Of a DNA stretch of 64,000 bases, positions 24,082 through 35,171 are shown piece by piece. Below the pieces are notes generated by a model. It saw only the letters and a program-made list of their open reading frames with translations, had not been told where the DNA came from and ran no database searches. Position 1 is the stretch's first letter. Each line of letters begins with the position of its first letter. The stretch covers positions 9,688,001-9,752,000 of the forward strand of contig NC_133526.1 in NCBI RefSeq assembly GCF_048544455.1, in the 5' to 3' direction. This DNA comes from Silene latifolia (taxonomy: Eukaryota; Streptophyta; Magnoliopsida; Caryophyllales; Caryophyllaceae). A program made the position numbers and the translations under genes.

Positions 24082-24671
24082 TGTTCCGGGTGTAATTCTA
24101 GAGCAGTTATATGTTACCACCCGTGCTTGTAGAATGACGTCTTTAGTTGAATCCTCCTTGCGGTCTCCTGAAACGATGAACAAACTGAGGGCTCGGCTTT
24201 GGACCGAGCGAACTCACTCCGACGCTCAAGTCAGTAACTTAGGGAGGTAAGTGGTTGTTACTTGGCAAAGTACGTATTGTAGAGAGATAAGGAAGATATT
24301 ACCAGATGAATAGTGATTCTTAGGTTAAATTGTGGATCCTTTCCTCAATGATAGTTGAGGAGTATTTATAGACTTTCACCTTTTGTCACGTAGTGGCCAA
24401 GTGGCCAAGTGGCTAGCAGGTGGAAAGACTGATCTACCCCTCGGCCGAGGGACCTATGGCAGGCCGGCGGGCCCTGTTGACCCACCGCCGAGGGGTCTTG
24501 GATATGAGTTCGCGGATGTGTGCCCCGGCTGGCTGGTTGCCCCGGCCGGACCCATCGGGGACAGCCGACAGCCTCGTCGGTTAGGCTGTCTAAGCCGTTG
24601 ACTTGCTGTGGATATCTTTGACCTTGCTCAATGTGTTGACTTGGTCAGCGGGTGCAGAATATGCCCCATCA
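24082..24671 (-). repeat. 3' LTR of the Tat-like element
   Basis: 590 bp, TGTTCCGGGTG...GCCCCATCA as read on the plus strand, matching 42323-42900 closely. Differences sit mostly in GC-rich stretches (for example 24405-24440 and 24530-24590). Confidence 0.93.
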
Positions 24672-25155
24672 ATTTGCCCCCAGCGTAGTCTATGCCGTGG
24701 TATGGGCTCCGATGTATGCTGAGCGTATATTCTGCGTAAGTGAAAATTTTCTGCCCCGGCTTCTTCTACCTCGGCGTGGCTCTGCTTAGGCCGTACCATA
24801 TCCCCCCTCCACATGGTTTTGCAATGGACATCCGATGTGGAAAAGGCAATGACGCTGGCTGAGACCAGGGTGGAGAGTGCCGGTTGTTTCTGATTGCCCC
24901 CGGCCGTGCTTTCGGCTTGGTTGATCATGTGGCCGGCGGAGAAACGGATACTTAGGATTTTGTTGAGGAAGATGAACAGCAGAGAGAGATATGAAGGGGC
25001 GTGTTGAAGACGCTTGGTCACTGTTGCATTGATTGACATTCAACTGTTGCAACGATTGACATTCCGTGGCCGCATGTCTGACACGTGTCTGATTGCTGAT
25101 TGGCTGACGTTTCGTGGGCTGTGCCCTGATTGGTCCTTCTTCATGGGCTTTTTCC

Positions 25156-25163
25156 TATAAATA
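25156..25163 (+). promoter_or_regulatory. TATA box for the antisense ORF of the Tat-like element
   Basis: A perfect TATAAATA in a GC-moderate leader, about 190 bp upstream of the ATG at 25345, oriented opposite to the element's gag. The second Tat element has an equivalent box at 47116-47123. Confidence 0.6.
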
Positions 25164-25344
25164 GGGCAGTTAGTCTTTGAAATTGGGCACCAATTTCGTT
25201 CTCTTAAAATTTTCTTTCCTCCAAATTTCCAAGGGTTTTTCTCTTTTCTAATCTTCAGTGTCGTTACTTTGGCTAGTGTTTTTCTTCAAGGTAAACAAAC
25301 AAACTTTTCTCGATCTCTTATTTTGTTGAATAACTGTTTCTACC

Positions 25345-26616
25345 ATGTCTTCTACTGAGGCCGGACCTAGTAACCCCGCGCCGGGGTTCCCTGTCGCGTC
25401 CTGATGAAGGGGAGGCACCGCCGCCATCCCACTAAGGTCCGGGGGTCCGAGGTCTCCTTCTCCTGAAGTTGATCCTCAAATTTTGGAGGAATGGGAGGAT
25501 GATGATGATGTTGATGACGACGGAGACGATTTTGGTGATGATGCTGAAAGGGCTCACCCTAATGAGGGGAGGCGAGACGTCATGGATCACGGCGAACCTT
25601 GTAAGGTCGGCCCGACCGTACTTGGACCCATAAGTTCGCCCGTTGTTCCGGCGAGACATTTTTCGAGGGCCATTTCTACTTTGGCAGGGGATACAAAATT
25701 GTTATCCCCGAGAGGAGTCGAGCCATCTGTTGCCCTCCACCGGGTTGCACCGGCGTATATATGCGGCACTGGAGTACGGCTCCGGTTTCCGCCGAATGAT
25801 TACGTTATGGCCATCATTAGGGCCATGAACGTCGCCGTGGGCCCACACCCGTTGGCATTTAGGACCATAGTCGGCTTCGTCTGGCTCTGTCTCTTTAAGG
25901 GAGAGGTCCCAACGGTTAATTTATTCCGTCGGCTTCACCACCTTCGGCCGTCATTTTCCGGTCGCGTCGGATGGTACATCGTGCAAATGGAGCCGGGTTA
26001 CGTCTCCGTTGATAAGTCAGTCTTCTTGTAAAGACTGGAAAGATCGTTGGGTGTATATTGAGGTGCCGGATGACTATCCGCTCCCCGGTCCTTCCAAAGA
26101 CTAAGTTAATTTGCGGTGCGAGACTAAGGCGGAGCATGACAGATGGGTTAAACGGAAAAAGCTTAAGATGGACGCCGACAAGGTCCCTCTTAATGAGGAT
26201 GAGAGGGTCACGATGAGGCTCTTTGAGACGGACAAGAGTGGGGTGTCGAAAAGATGGATCCCCCCGACGCGAGATCATCCTTCGGATGAGCCGCTCTCCA
26301 TGTCGGCCTCATACCGGCCCTGGCGCAGGTGAGTGGGGTCGGTGTGAGGCCCATGGTCGCTCTCAATGTTTCGTCTGCTTTTTGAATTTTGGTTCATTCC
26401 TTGCTTAACTCTTGCTTTGCTTCTTTTGCAGATCATTTTGGCGCGGACTGTCCGAGGATATTCTTAAGAGGATGGGGGCCGCACAAGGACAAGACCGTTC
26501 TTGATTTGCACCCTAAGGCTCGCCCGTGATCGCAGGACGTCGCCGAATGACCTGATGGATCAGCAGCTTAAAGGCCTGAATGTGGAGGCGGCCCAGGCGA
26601 GGGTTGCTAGTAACAT
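25345..26616 (+). pseudogene. Antisense ORF of Tat element, N-terminal part ('putative plant transposon protein' type)
   Basis: From the ATG at 25345 the plus strand encodes, with frame changes near 25402, 26030-26130 and 26330-26440, an acidic N-terminus, then a globular part (25640-26030) with 'AYICGTGVRLRFPPNDYVM', 'TIVGFVWLCLFKGEVPTVNLFRRL' and 'QMEPGYVSVDK'. It then runs into a Lys-rich stretch (26110-26330). This resembles the plant transposon-type domain seen on the antisense strand of Tat elements; its function is not known. The ORF is cut by the Athila-like element at 26617-26621 and resumes at 37639. Some frame breaks may be sequence errors. Confidence 0.72.
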
Positions 26617-26621
26617 GCCGC

Positions 26622-29091
26622 TGATGTAGGGATTTGCCGTCACTTCCCAATCAAAAACAATTTATAAAACCAAATAAAAGTAGTATTTATTCGGGTGTCG
26701 AACACAAAGATGGCGGGGGTTAGATACTTGGTTTGTTTAAGTCTTTAGTTTAGCCAAATAAAAATAAGATGTTGATTTATCTAAAACTAATATGCAATAA
26801 GGTATAAATTAAACTAAATGGGATTGTATTCAATTGATGGAAGGCTAAGGTCTTTGGGTTCACAAAGGGCAATTAGGGGGAGAAACAAGGTCTAACAAGA
26901 AAAGGGTAATAATAGTGGTCAAGGGTTTAAGACTAATTTCTTAGTCACCTTAAGCTCCTCAATAAGTTGTCACTTGATCGAGATGAACTAGCTACAAATA
27001 AAGCATAAAGACTACCCAATAGCATGAGCACCAAGACGGATCGAATGCATCAAAGAGATGTTCTAACTTTCATTAAAACTCATCTATAAGCACTTCTAAA
27101 ACTATCTAATAGCACAATGCACCAAGGTAAGCCAAACATGTTAATGAAATGTCCAATTTTCATTGAGTCATTTCCACAAACACTTCAAATGCATTAAGAG
27201 TAGAAACCACATAATCACCCAATTCAAAAGGTTAACAACCCAAAATCATCCCCTTAATTACCCAAATTCCCCCTAGACCCTAGATAAGACTACTCACACA
27301 TGTTCATGGGTGAGAAATTACCAACAATTTCCAACAATATACAAGTAAACATTGCAAACATGATAAAGACTAATACTTTTGATGAATAACAATTAAACAA
27401 CATAAGAAATGTAAACAAATGAAAGTAAATGCAAACAAAAGATGAGAATTGTACCAACAAAGAGGAAAGTAGCAATCTTGGATAATAATGGAAGAATGAA
27501 TTTCTTCTAATCTTCAAATACAACCCAAAATACTAATTGTATACTAATGAGAGATGAAGAACTTGCATAAAAACAAGGAAGAATTAAACTAATAATTAAA
27601 GAAAGATTGCAAATTTTATTGAGTGAAAATGAGAGAGTAAATATTAGGGTTCTACAATATTGAGAGAGAAGGATGAACTAATCTAATTTCTATTCTAATT
27701 CTAATGGTAGTGTCTAATGTCTAATGGTAGTGTCATGTGTTGTGTCTCTTTTATACTACTCTAATAATAATGATAACAATAATAATAATAATAATAATCT
27801 AATAATAATACTCTTAATACCCCATCATCGACACATATTAAAACTACTAATCGATACATTCTAAAATCATTGACACGCACATCCACTTTTTCTATTAAAA
27901 AAAAACAAAAGCAGTAAGAGGGGAAAAGGGAAAGTCAAAAACGGAAGCAGGGGAGTCCATGCCGGTCCACCGGCGGCCGGGGCATGGTGCCGGCAGCGAG
28001 TAGATGAAGAAAAGGCGGAAATTCACTAGGTGTGTATGGTTGCCGGTGGGGCGGCTGCCGGGGCATCGGCATAGGAACACAAATTGATGCGATAATGTTG
28101 TCTGCGTTGTTGTATGCCGGTTGCCCGGCTGCCGGTGGCTATGACCGGTAGCGCGTTCACAAAGAAAAGGAGAGGAATTGATGTTGGTGCCTGCCGGTGT
28201 GGGTAGTCGACTGCCGGGGTACCGGCAGGGGACTCGAAGCTTCAATTCTGTTGTTGCTTTGATTCCGAGTTCATGATGCGAGTTGATGATGACTGATATC
28301 ATTGGTGGTTGTCTAAGGATAAGCAGCTGCTTAATGTTGTGGTGTGGTATTGTTGATGGCGGATGATGGAGGTAGGAGTTTATGATGATGAAAAGGAGGT
28401 GAAAGGTGATGATTGCGGGGTGATAGATGACGGTGCAGGTCGAGTATGGTGGAGATGCAGGGGAGGTGTTGATGAATGGAAATGGCGGAAATGGTGGGTT
28501 GTTAATGTATGAATGGAGGTCGAGCAGCTAGGGAAGGTATGGTGTCGTTGTTGTTAAAGATGATGAAATGCAGGGCTGAATGATGTCGGGTTGGTTAATG
28601 AAGGAGAAAACAGGTGAGGTGAGTGAATGAATGGTGAATGGAGGACGAGTTTGATGGTGATGTCGAAAATGGTGATGAAGCTTGATGATGATGGTGAAGC
28701 AACGCTGATGAAGACGATTGTTGACTTTGATTGTTAAAGGTCAAAGGTTGACCTTTGATTCCACTCAACATTAGTCTCTCGTTTTTTTACTAATAGCTTT
28801 GACCCGTCTTTAATTCACCTCAATCTGGCTTGCTCCTCAATTTTCCGTCTCATTATTCCGCCTTGCTTTCCCGTTTCACCTACACATTGAATTAATATAA
28901 TAATAAATTAATATAATAATAATAAAATAATACTAATATTATATAAAACCGACTAATTATTAAATATAACTAATACGACTAATTATTATAAATTAGTAAT
29001 TAAATGAGCTTATTAGACAATTAAGCACACAAAATCGAGTCGGAATAAAGTATAAATGCGGGGCAAAATACGACTAAAATGCTACTTATCA
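26622..29091 (-). repeat. 3' LTR of the Athila-like element
   Basis: Near identical to 35172-37638, including a (TAA)n microsatellite at about 27765-27800 and a block of 'ccggctgccgg' motifs (27960-28230). The ORFs at 27290-27523 and 27895-28302 (minus) lie inside the LTR and recur in the other copy; they are not genes. Confidence 0.95.
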
Positions 29092-32000
29092 AATCTCCCC
29101 ACACTTAAACCTTACTCGTCCTCGAGTAAGCTCATTTAAACTAAACTGAGACCCTTAATATAAAAGACTAGCTAAATTAATAATATCCGATGAGAGGCAA
29201 GTAACGGGCCTTCTCCGTCCCTTCAACTCACACCGAAACACAATGAGGTATGCATTCCGATGCAAGGCAAGTGGGGGCTTGCGGAAAACTTTTGACACAT
29301 CCAACATTTAAGCACGTAATCAATCATAAGATGCATCAATCAAAAAGTCAAACCGCTTTCCTCATCTAAGCGGCCGTTTTGCTTCAAAATTGAAAGGTCT
29401 AGGTTAGGTGAAACCGTCTCAAAACCTCAACGAGGTGCCAACTCCCTAAACGTGGCACAAACAACCCAAATATGTTCACAAAAGCCAAAGAAACACATTC
29501 TAAGGCGGGAAAAGGGGAAGCAAGGCTATTCCTCCAAGAATGACACGACACGCGCAAGATTCAACCAAAAGAGACCCATGACTAAGGGGACTTAGACCAT
29601 CGACAACCTCACGGATTTCACTCGTCACTCATTTAAAGACCGGGTGTTTTTTGTACAAAAAGTGGCCCAAACACTCTCCTACTGCGACTCGTGAGAACGT
29701 GCCCGCAATCTAATGTGTAAGACCGTCCTACGTCCAAATTAGATGCAAAAAGTACAATGCACAAGCCATGAAATAAGGGTTGTAACGAGGCTAAGGAGTA
29801 GGACGAAACGGGATTGGTGCAAGCACCGTTTGGACATGTGGAGTTCAAATCAAGAATTGTCGACACATCACATCCATTTCTTATTGCAACACATGAGACA
29901 CGTCTATGCCCTAACATAGCATGGATCACCAAAACTATGCAAAAATTGCATAAACCCAACTCAAATTGGAAAAACTTTGAAAGTACTCCTCTTATTTCAA
30001 CAAATGGTAACGTCTACACCCTAACAAAGACTCGCTTTCTCAAGTCTTGCAAAAATTGTGTAAACCCGACTCATTTTGGAAAAACATCAAATTGCCCCTT
30101 TATTTAGCAACGGCTCTTTCTACCCCGTTTAATGATGAGGAGGGGTGTTGCTTGCCTTTTTCTTTTCTTAACACGTATATATACAACACAACTAATTCTT
30201 TTTTGGATTTTTCACAACTTTTTCACTTTTCTATTTTTTTTTTTTTTTTTCATTTTTTTTTTTTCAAAACCTCTAAATTATATATAATGCCAAATGCATA
30301 CCAAGTTCCGACCCAAGTGGATATGTATACTATCCACCACTATGACCCAAATCACCTCCTACAACACTACTACAAAACCGACTAATTCTTGATCAAGGAA
30401 GGGTGGTTATGGGATGTAGCTATTTTAGTGAGTTTGCCAAATGAATAGGTTGAGGCTCAAAGGGGGTGAATAAAAAAGGGAGATAATGGAAGGGACAAAA
30501 CAAGGCAATTTGGCTATGTGAGGTTTATATGCATGTAGAAACAAATTTTATTTCATAACTTGTGCACAAAAAATGAAATGCAAATCATGGCCTAAGGACG
30601 GAATGACACACTTATGCGTCTAGACATAACACGTCTCGCGAGGAGACCTACTCACAATCCTAAGTGAGGGGTCGGGTATGAATGCACCGACCCTAGGAGG
30701 CTCTAATCCTCACATTTGAGTAGTTAGGTCGAGGTCTAGGTCTAGCCTACGGTCCTCTCGGTCTCACAAGGCGGCCAAAACTTGGTGGACATGCCCTTTT
30801 TCCATATGCTAACCATGTGACACGGGTGTGAGCCATGGGGAGGGGGAAGGCACGGTCAAGACATAAATCATCATTGGGGTATCATAATCCCTCCCTAGAC
30901 CACATTTTGTTTTAAAATACGTACAAACTTGATGCAAACTGTAAATAAAGCAACCAACACATATTCACAAGATACGAAATGCATTTCTAAGTACTAGCAA
31001 CATAAATAAACATGCAACAATTGTCTAAACCTATCAGCACGTAAGCAACACACACCAAGTTCCAAAATGGAACATCCTCATCGACATAGCCCATCCTCCT
31101 CCATATATCCAACAATTGTAAAAGAAAAGGAATGAAAAAGGAGAAAGAGATAAGAAAGATTAAACCGAGCGGTCTTCTAGTCTTCTAATGCCTCAAATGT
31201 CCCGTATGTGCCTGCACCACTTGTTAGACAAACATATATATACAATGCAATATTTTTGCAATTTTTCGAAATTTTTCAATTTTTAGGCATTTTTCAATTT
31301 TTTATCACATTTAAAGGTATATACAAATATAAACAAATATTCACAAAGTGGATATTTCCCTCCCCACACTTGAAATTTACATTGTCCTCAATGGAACAAA
31401 GTATAGGGAGAGAATAGGAAAAATAAACAACATATTTTTGGTGTTTTTTGAATTTTTAGAAATTAAAGAACATGTTTTTGGATTTTTTGAATATTTGAAA
31501 ATAAATAACATGTTTTTGGATTTTTTGAATATTTGAAAATAAATAACATGTTTTTGGATTTTTAAAATGATGGAATTTCCTCCCCACACTTATTTATTTA
31601 CATATTTCCAATGGAAATAAATGTGTGGAGGAAATTCGGAAATGAAATACATGTTTTTGGTGATTTTTGATTTTTCAAATTTTTAGTGGTTTTCAAATAA
31701 GAATGCAATGCATGATCTAACCTATATGCAATATTGAAATACGATGCAACCTATACTATATGAATGCAAAGAGAGCTAATTTAGATTAGCTCCTATTCGG
31801 ACCATGTTACTAAATGCAAAATGCGGTAAAAAAAACTTAATTAAAGAGGAGAAGAATATATACATTGCGGTGGTTCTTAAGTAACTCCACCAAACCTCTT
31901 CATTCAAAAATTTCATTCAACCGGGATCAATATCCCGAGATCCCACCAACCTTCTACCTTCAATACAAGGATCAACAACACATGAACCCTTGTTCTTCAT

Positions 32001-32153
32001 CATCAAAGCATGCAACTTACTCATGGCATCTTGAATCTCTTGCCATTTTCGGTTCATTTCTTCTTCAAACTTTTCCTTGGTTTCTTTGTCAACATTAGGG
32101 TCACATACCCTATTTACTTTCGATCTCTTCCTCCATCTTTTGAGTTTCTTCTT
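29092..32153 (-). other. Non-coding 3' region of the Athila-like element
   Basis: Three kilobases between the gag-protease stop codon and the 3' LTR without a domain I can recognise; this is where RT, integrase and an env-like ORF would lie in a complete Athila. It contains several purine-tract-like copies of 'aagtgtggggagg' (minus strand; at 29092-29111 just before the LTR, and near 31358-31375 and 31578-31595). It also holds a 38-bp tandem repeat (31469-31565). No gene supported on either strand. Confidence 0.7.
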
Positions 32154-34991
32154 TTAAATTCTTGGTTTTGAATTTGGAGGGGCATTTGTGCTAGAATCGA
32201 ACTTGGTTTCCCAAGTCTTACTCATTTCCCCACACTTATCTTTATCATTCACTTGTTCTTCAAGGAACTTACCCGGTGGCTCATCATCAACTTTCGGCTC
32301 ACAAGAAATTAAGAGCTCCATGTTCTCATCTTCATTTTCATGGAGTTCTAAAGTTTCCACGGCAAACATGTTTTGAACCACGGTTTTCTTTGAAGCATGT
32401 GGTAGCTTGAATTCAACTTTTTCCTCCTCGACTTTGAATGACAATCGTCCCTCTTTGACATCTATGACGGCTCCTCCCGTGGCCAAGAATGGCCTACCAA
32501 GAATGACACGAGAGCGTCTTCCCATAGGTATATCCAACACAACAAAGTCGGTAGGAATTGAAAGCTTACCAATTTGAACCATGATATCCTTGAGAATCCC
32601 ATTTGGAGATTTGATTGTTCCATCGGCAAGTTTAATTGTAATGGAAGTGCGGGCTAAGCTTGAAATATTCAACCTCTTCACAAGGGCAAGTGGTATGACA
32701 CTCACACTTGCCCCTAAGTCACACAAAGCACTATCCACCTTTTGGTCACCAACGGTACAAGGAATTGAGAAACTCCCGGGGTCATCAAGTTTGATGGGGA
32801 TTTCTTTAGATTTGACCACATTGCACTTCTCACTTGAGGCATCAAGCTCATGGCTACTAATGTCCACTCTTCTAGAAATGACTTCTTCTTGCTTGGCCAA
32901 AGAGTGCTCTTCTACCATCACCATCTCTTCTTTTTTTGGGTTCACATTTGGTGCTTCCACTATTTCCTCAAGCACAAATTCTTCACTCATAGTGGTTGGT
33001 GTAGTCATAACCATCTCTCCCTTATCCGGGCCGACTTCAACATCCAAGCTTGTACCATGAATGGTCATTATTTGCTCAAGCACATAGTCTTCTATGCTCT
33101 CTTTTTCGGGCTCATGATCAACTTCTTGGAATGTTTCCATAGCCATAGAAAAGGGAGTAGTGTAAGATAACTCCTCTTGACTTGGCAAATCAAATGACTC
33201 TTCTTTTTCCTCTTCAACTCCAACCATGATAGCATTAACTTCCTTAGACTTCATAGGGTCCCTTGGATTTTGCCCTTGTCTTAGAAATACACCCGGTGAT
33301 TTTTGAGAACTCATGAGAGCTTGGGAAGCCACTTTAGCTTCAAGACTCTTGATTTGTTGTTGGGTATTACTTGCCAAATCCCCTATCAACTTCACTAAGT
33401 TTTCATATTTATCATCTCCCATGGTATTGCTTGCTTGGGGTGGTATCTCTTGGTTGAAAGGTTGGTTGGAAATTGGAAGAGAAAAGCCATATCCTTGATC
33501 TTTAAAGTTGGAATTTTGGTTGTTCCCTTGGTACCCTTGATTGAACCTTTGATTTTGCCCTTGGTTGTACCTTTGATTATTGTTGTATCCTTGATTGAAC
33601 CCATTGTTGTTGTTCCATTGATTGAATCCTTGGCCAAACCCTTGGTTAGCTTGGTTTCCTTGGTTTCCTTGGTAAAAGTTTTGATTACTTTGGTTCCCTT
33701 GGTTACCCTTATAATCTTGATATGCTTGAGATTGGTTGGCAAAGTTTTGGTTGGATCCTTGGTTGTTGTTGAATGAGGGTCTAGGTGGACGGTTGGAAAA
33801 ATTGTTAAATGCTTGGAAAGCATTCACCTCTTGCACATTGTTCCCATCAAAGTTGTTGTAATTGTTGGCACACAAGTCATATGTGTGACCACTTCCTCCA
33901 CAAAGTTCACAACTTGAGACTTGAGCCACTTCCTCCATGGGTGCCCCATGTGAGGTTGCGGCTTGGTGCACTTGATTTCTTTGAAACTTCTCAAATTGTT
34001 TTGTGAGTAAGTCGAGCTTGGCATTTGTCTCGGAGTTGGAGGAGTTTTCCTTAGGAAACTTCCCATTCCTTCTTAGCATGTTTCCTCTAGAACCATAGTT
34101 TGCTTCCGAATCTACCATTTTCTTGATCAATGTCGTGCCCTCTTCATCATTCAAGTGATCAAATCCTCCCCCCGCGGAGGCATTTACCATCTCCTTAGTC
34201 CTTGGTAGCAAAGTTTGGAAGAAAGTTTGAGTGATGTACCATTCCGGTATTCCATGGTGGGGGCAACTCGCTATCAAGTCTTGATAACGGTCCCAAGCTT
34301 CACCCAAGGACTCCCCATCCTCTTGTTGGAACGTATGGATCTCATTACGGAGCATCGCGGTCTTGGAGGAAGGGTAATACTTGGCCATGAATGCTTTAGC
34401 CAAAGCATCCCAAGTAGTGAAAGTATCCGGTGGATGGATGTTCAACCATCGGTCCGCTTTGCCCGTCAATGAAAACGGGAACAACATCATTCTCAAGGTG
34501 TCTTCGGACACCCCATTCTTCTTCATCATTGAAACTTTCCTCTTAAACTTCCGGAGATGAGCATGGGCATCCTCTTCAATATGACCCCCGAACAAGTTCT
34601 TCTCAATTAACCCGACTTGGGCGGGATGCATTTCAAAGTTGTTTGGGGCCAAGGTGCCAAAATTGATAGGGTCACAAGCATCATTGTGGTTAGGACGGTT
34701 ATGGTCACGTAAAGCCATTGGTGGTAGATTTGGTATATGAGGGGGTGGTGTTTGAGGTGGAGTATTTGGGAGTTGGAAATTGTAGAAAGGATTTTCTAGG
34801 GGGTGATCAATGGTGTTGTTTGGTTGTTGTTGTGTTGTGTTTTCAAAGAGAGGTTGGGTGGGTGAATTTGCTTGGTTTATGGTTGCTTGAGAAGAGGTTC
34901 TAACCCTTGCAATGGTCCTATTCCTTAAGGCTCTAAAAAGCCTTTCGGGATCGGAGTCAAAGAGCAAAGCTTGGTGGTTCCTCCTAGGCAT
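32154..34991 (-). CDS. Gag-protease polyprotein of the Athila-like element
   Basis: A continuous ORF; the frame is open from 35003 (949 residues). I prefer the Met at 34991 (MPRRNHQ), typical of Athila gag starts. Parts, numbered from 35003: Gln/Pro-rich N-terminus, retrotransposon gag core at about 130-290 ('ADRWLNIHPPDTFTTWDALAKAF'), a CCHC zinc knuckle (CX2CX4HX4C) near 364-377, a long Asn/Gln/Gly-rich stretch at about 390-520, an acidic linker, and a retropepsin with DLGAS near 761-765 and 'VILGRPFLATGGA' later. Gag packages the element RNA and the protease cuts the polyprotein. That this ORF is open over 2.8 kb while neighbouring elements are broken suggests recent activity or selection for gag supply. 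Confidence 0.92.
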   Translation of the reverse strand: MPRRNHQALLFDSDPERLFRALRNRTIARVRTSSQATINQANSPTQPLFENTTQQQPNNTIDHPLENPFYNFQLPNTPPQTPPPHIPNLPPMALRDHNRPNHNDACDPINFGTLAPNNFEMHPAQVGLIEKNLFGGHIEEDAHAHLRKFKRKVSMMKKNGVSEDTLRMMLFPFSLTGKADRWLNIHPPDTFTTWDALAKAFMAKYYPSSKTAMLRNEIHTFQQEDGESLGEAWDRYQDLIASCPHHGIPEWYITQTFFQTLLPRTKEMVNASAGGGFDHLNDEEGTTLIKKMVDSEANYGSRGNMLRRNGKFPKENSSNSETNAKLDLLTKQFEKFQRNQVHQAATSHGAPMEEVAQVSSCELCGGSGHTYDLCANNYNNFDGNNVQEVNAFQAFNNFSNRPPRPSFNNNQGSNQNFANQSQAYQDYKGNQGNQSNQNFYQGNQGNQANQGFGQGFNQWNNNNGFNQGYNNNQRYNQGQNQRFNQGYQGNNQNSNFKDQGYGFSLPISNQPFNQEIPPQASNTMGDDKYENLVKLIGDLASNTQQQIKSLEAKVASQALMSSQKSPGVFLRQGQNPRDPMKSKEVNAIMVGVEEEKEESFDLPSQEELSYTTPFSMAMETFQEVDHEPEKESIEDYVLEQIMTIHGTSLDVEVGPDKGEMVMTTPTTMSEEFVLEEIVEAPNVNPKKEEMVMVEEHSLAKQEEVISRRVDISSHELDASSEKCNVVKSKEIPIKLDDPGSFSIPCTVGDQKVDSALCDLGASVSVIPLALVKRLNISSLARTSITIKLADGTIKSPNGILKDIMVQIGKLSIPTDFVVLDIPMGRRSRVILGRPFLATGGAVIDVKEGRLSFKVEEEKVEFKLPHASKKTVVQNMFAVETLELHENEDENMELLISCEPKVDDEPPGKFLEEQVNDKDKCGEMSKTWETKFDSSTNAPPNSKPRI

Positions 34992-35150
34992 ACAACTTGA
35001 CAAACCGTAAGACTCCTAGTGCTTTTACACACTAGGGTAAGGCAAAAATCACACACACTCTACAAGAAGCACACAAGCTACACAAACAAGCAAACAACAA
35101 GTAAAGACTAAAGCTAGAAACTTCAACTAACTAAGCATAACCTAACGCCA

Positions 35151-35168
35151 TCCCCGGCAACGGCGCCA
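35151..35168 (-). other. Primer binding site of the Athila-like element
   Basis: Minus strand TGGCGCCGTTGCCGGGGA, three bases from the inner edge of the 5' LTR. It matches the 3' end expected for a tRNA primer (Asp type in Athila, from family knowledge). Confidence 0.85.
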
Positions 35169-35171
35169 TTT

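Noticed and set aside
27895..28302. ORFs inside the Athila-like LTRs (also 36444-36873)
   Set aside because: They come from 'ccgg'-rich LTR sequence and are broken differently in the two LTR copies.
32581..33776. Plus-strand ORFs opposite the Athila-like gag-protease gene
   Set aside because: Shadows of the real minus-strand ORF, with no family features; the Val/Leu-rich one mirrors the Asn/Gln-rich gag stretch.
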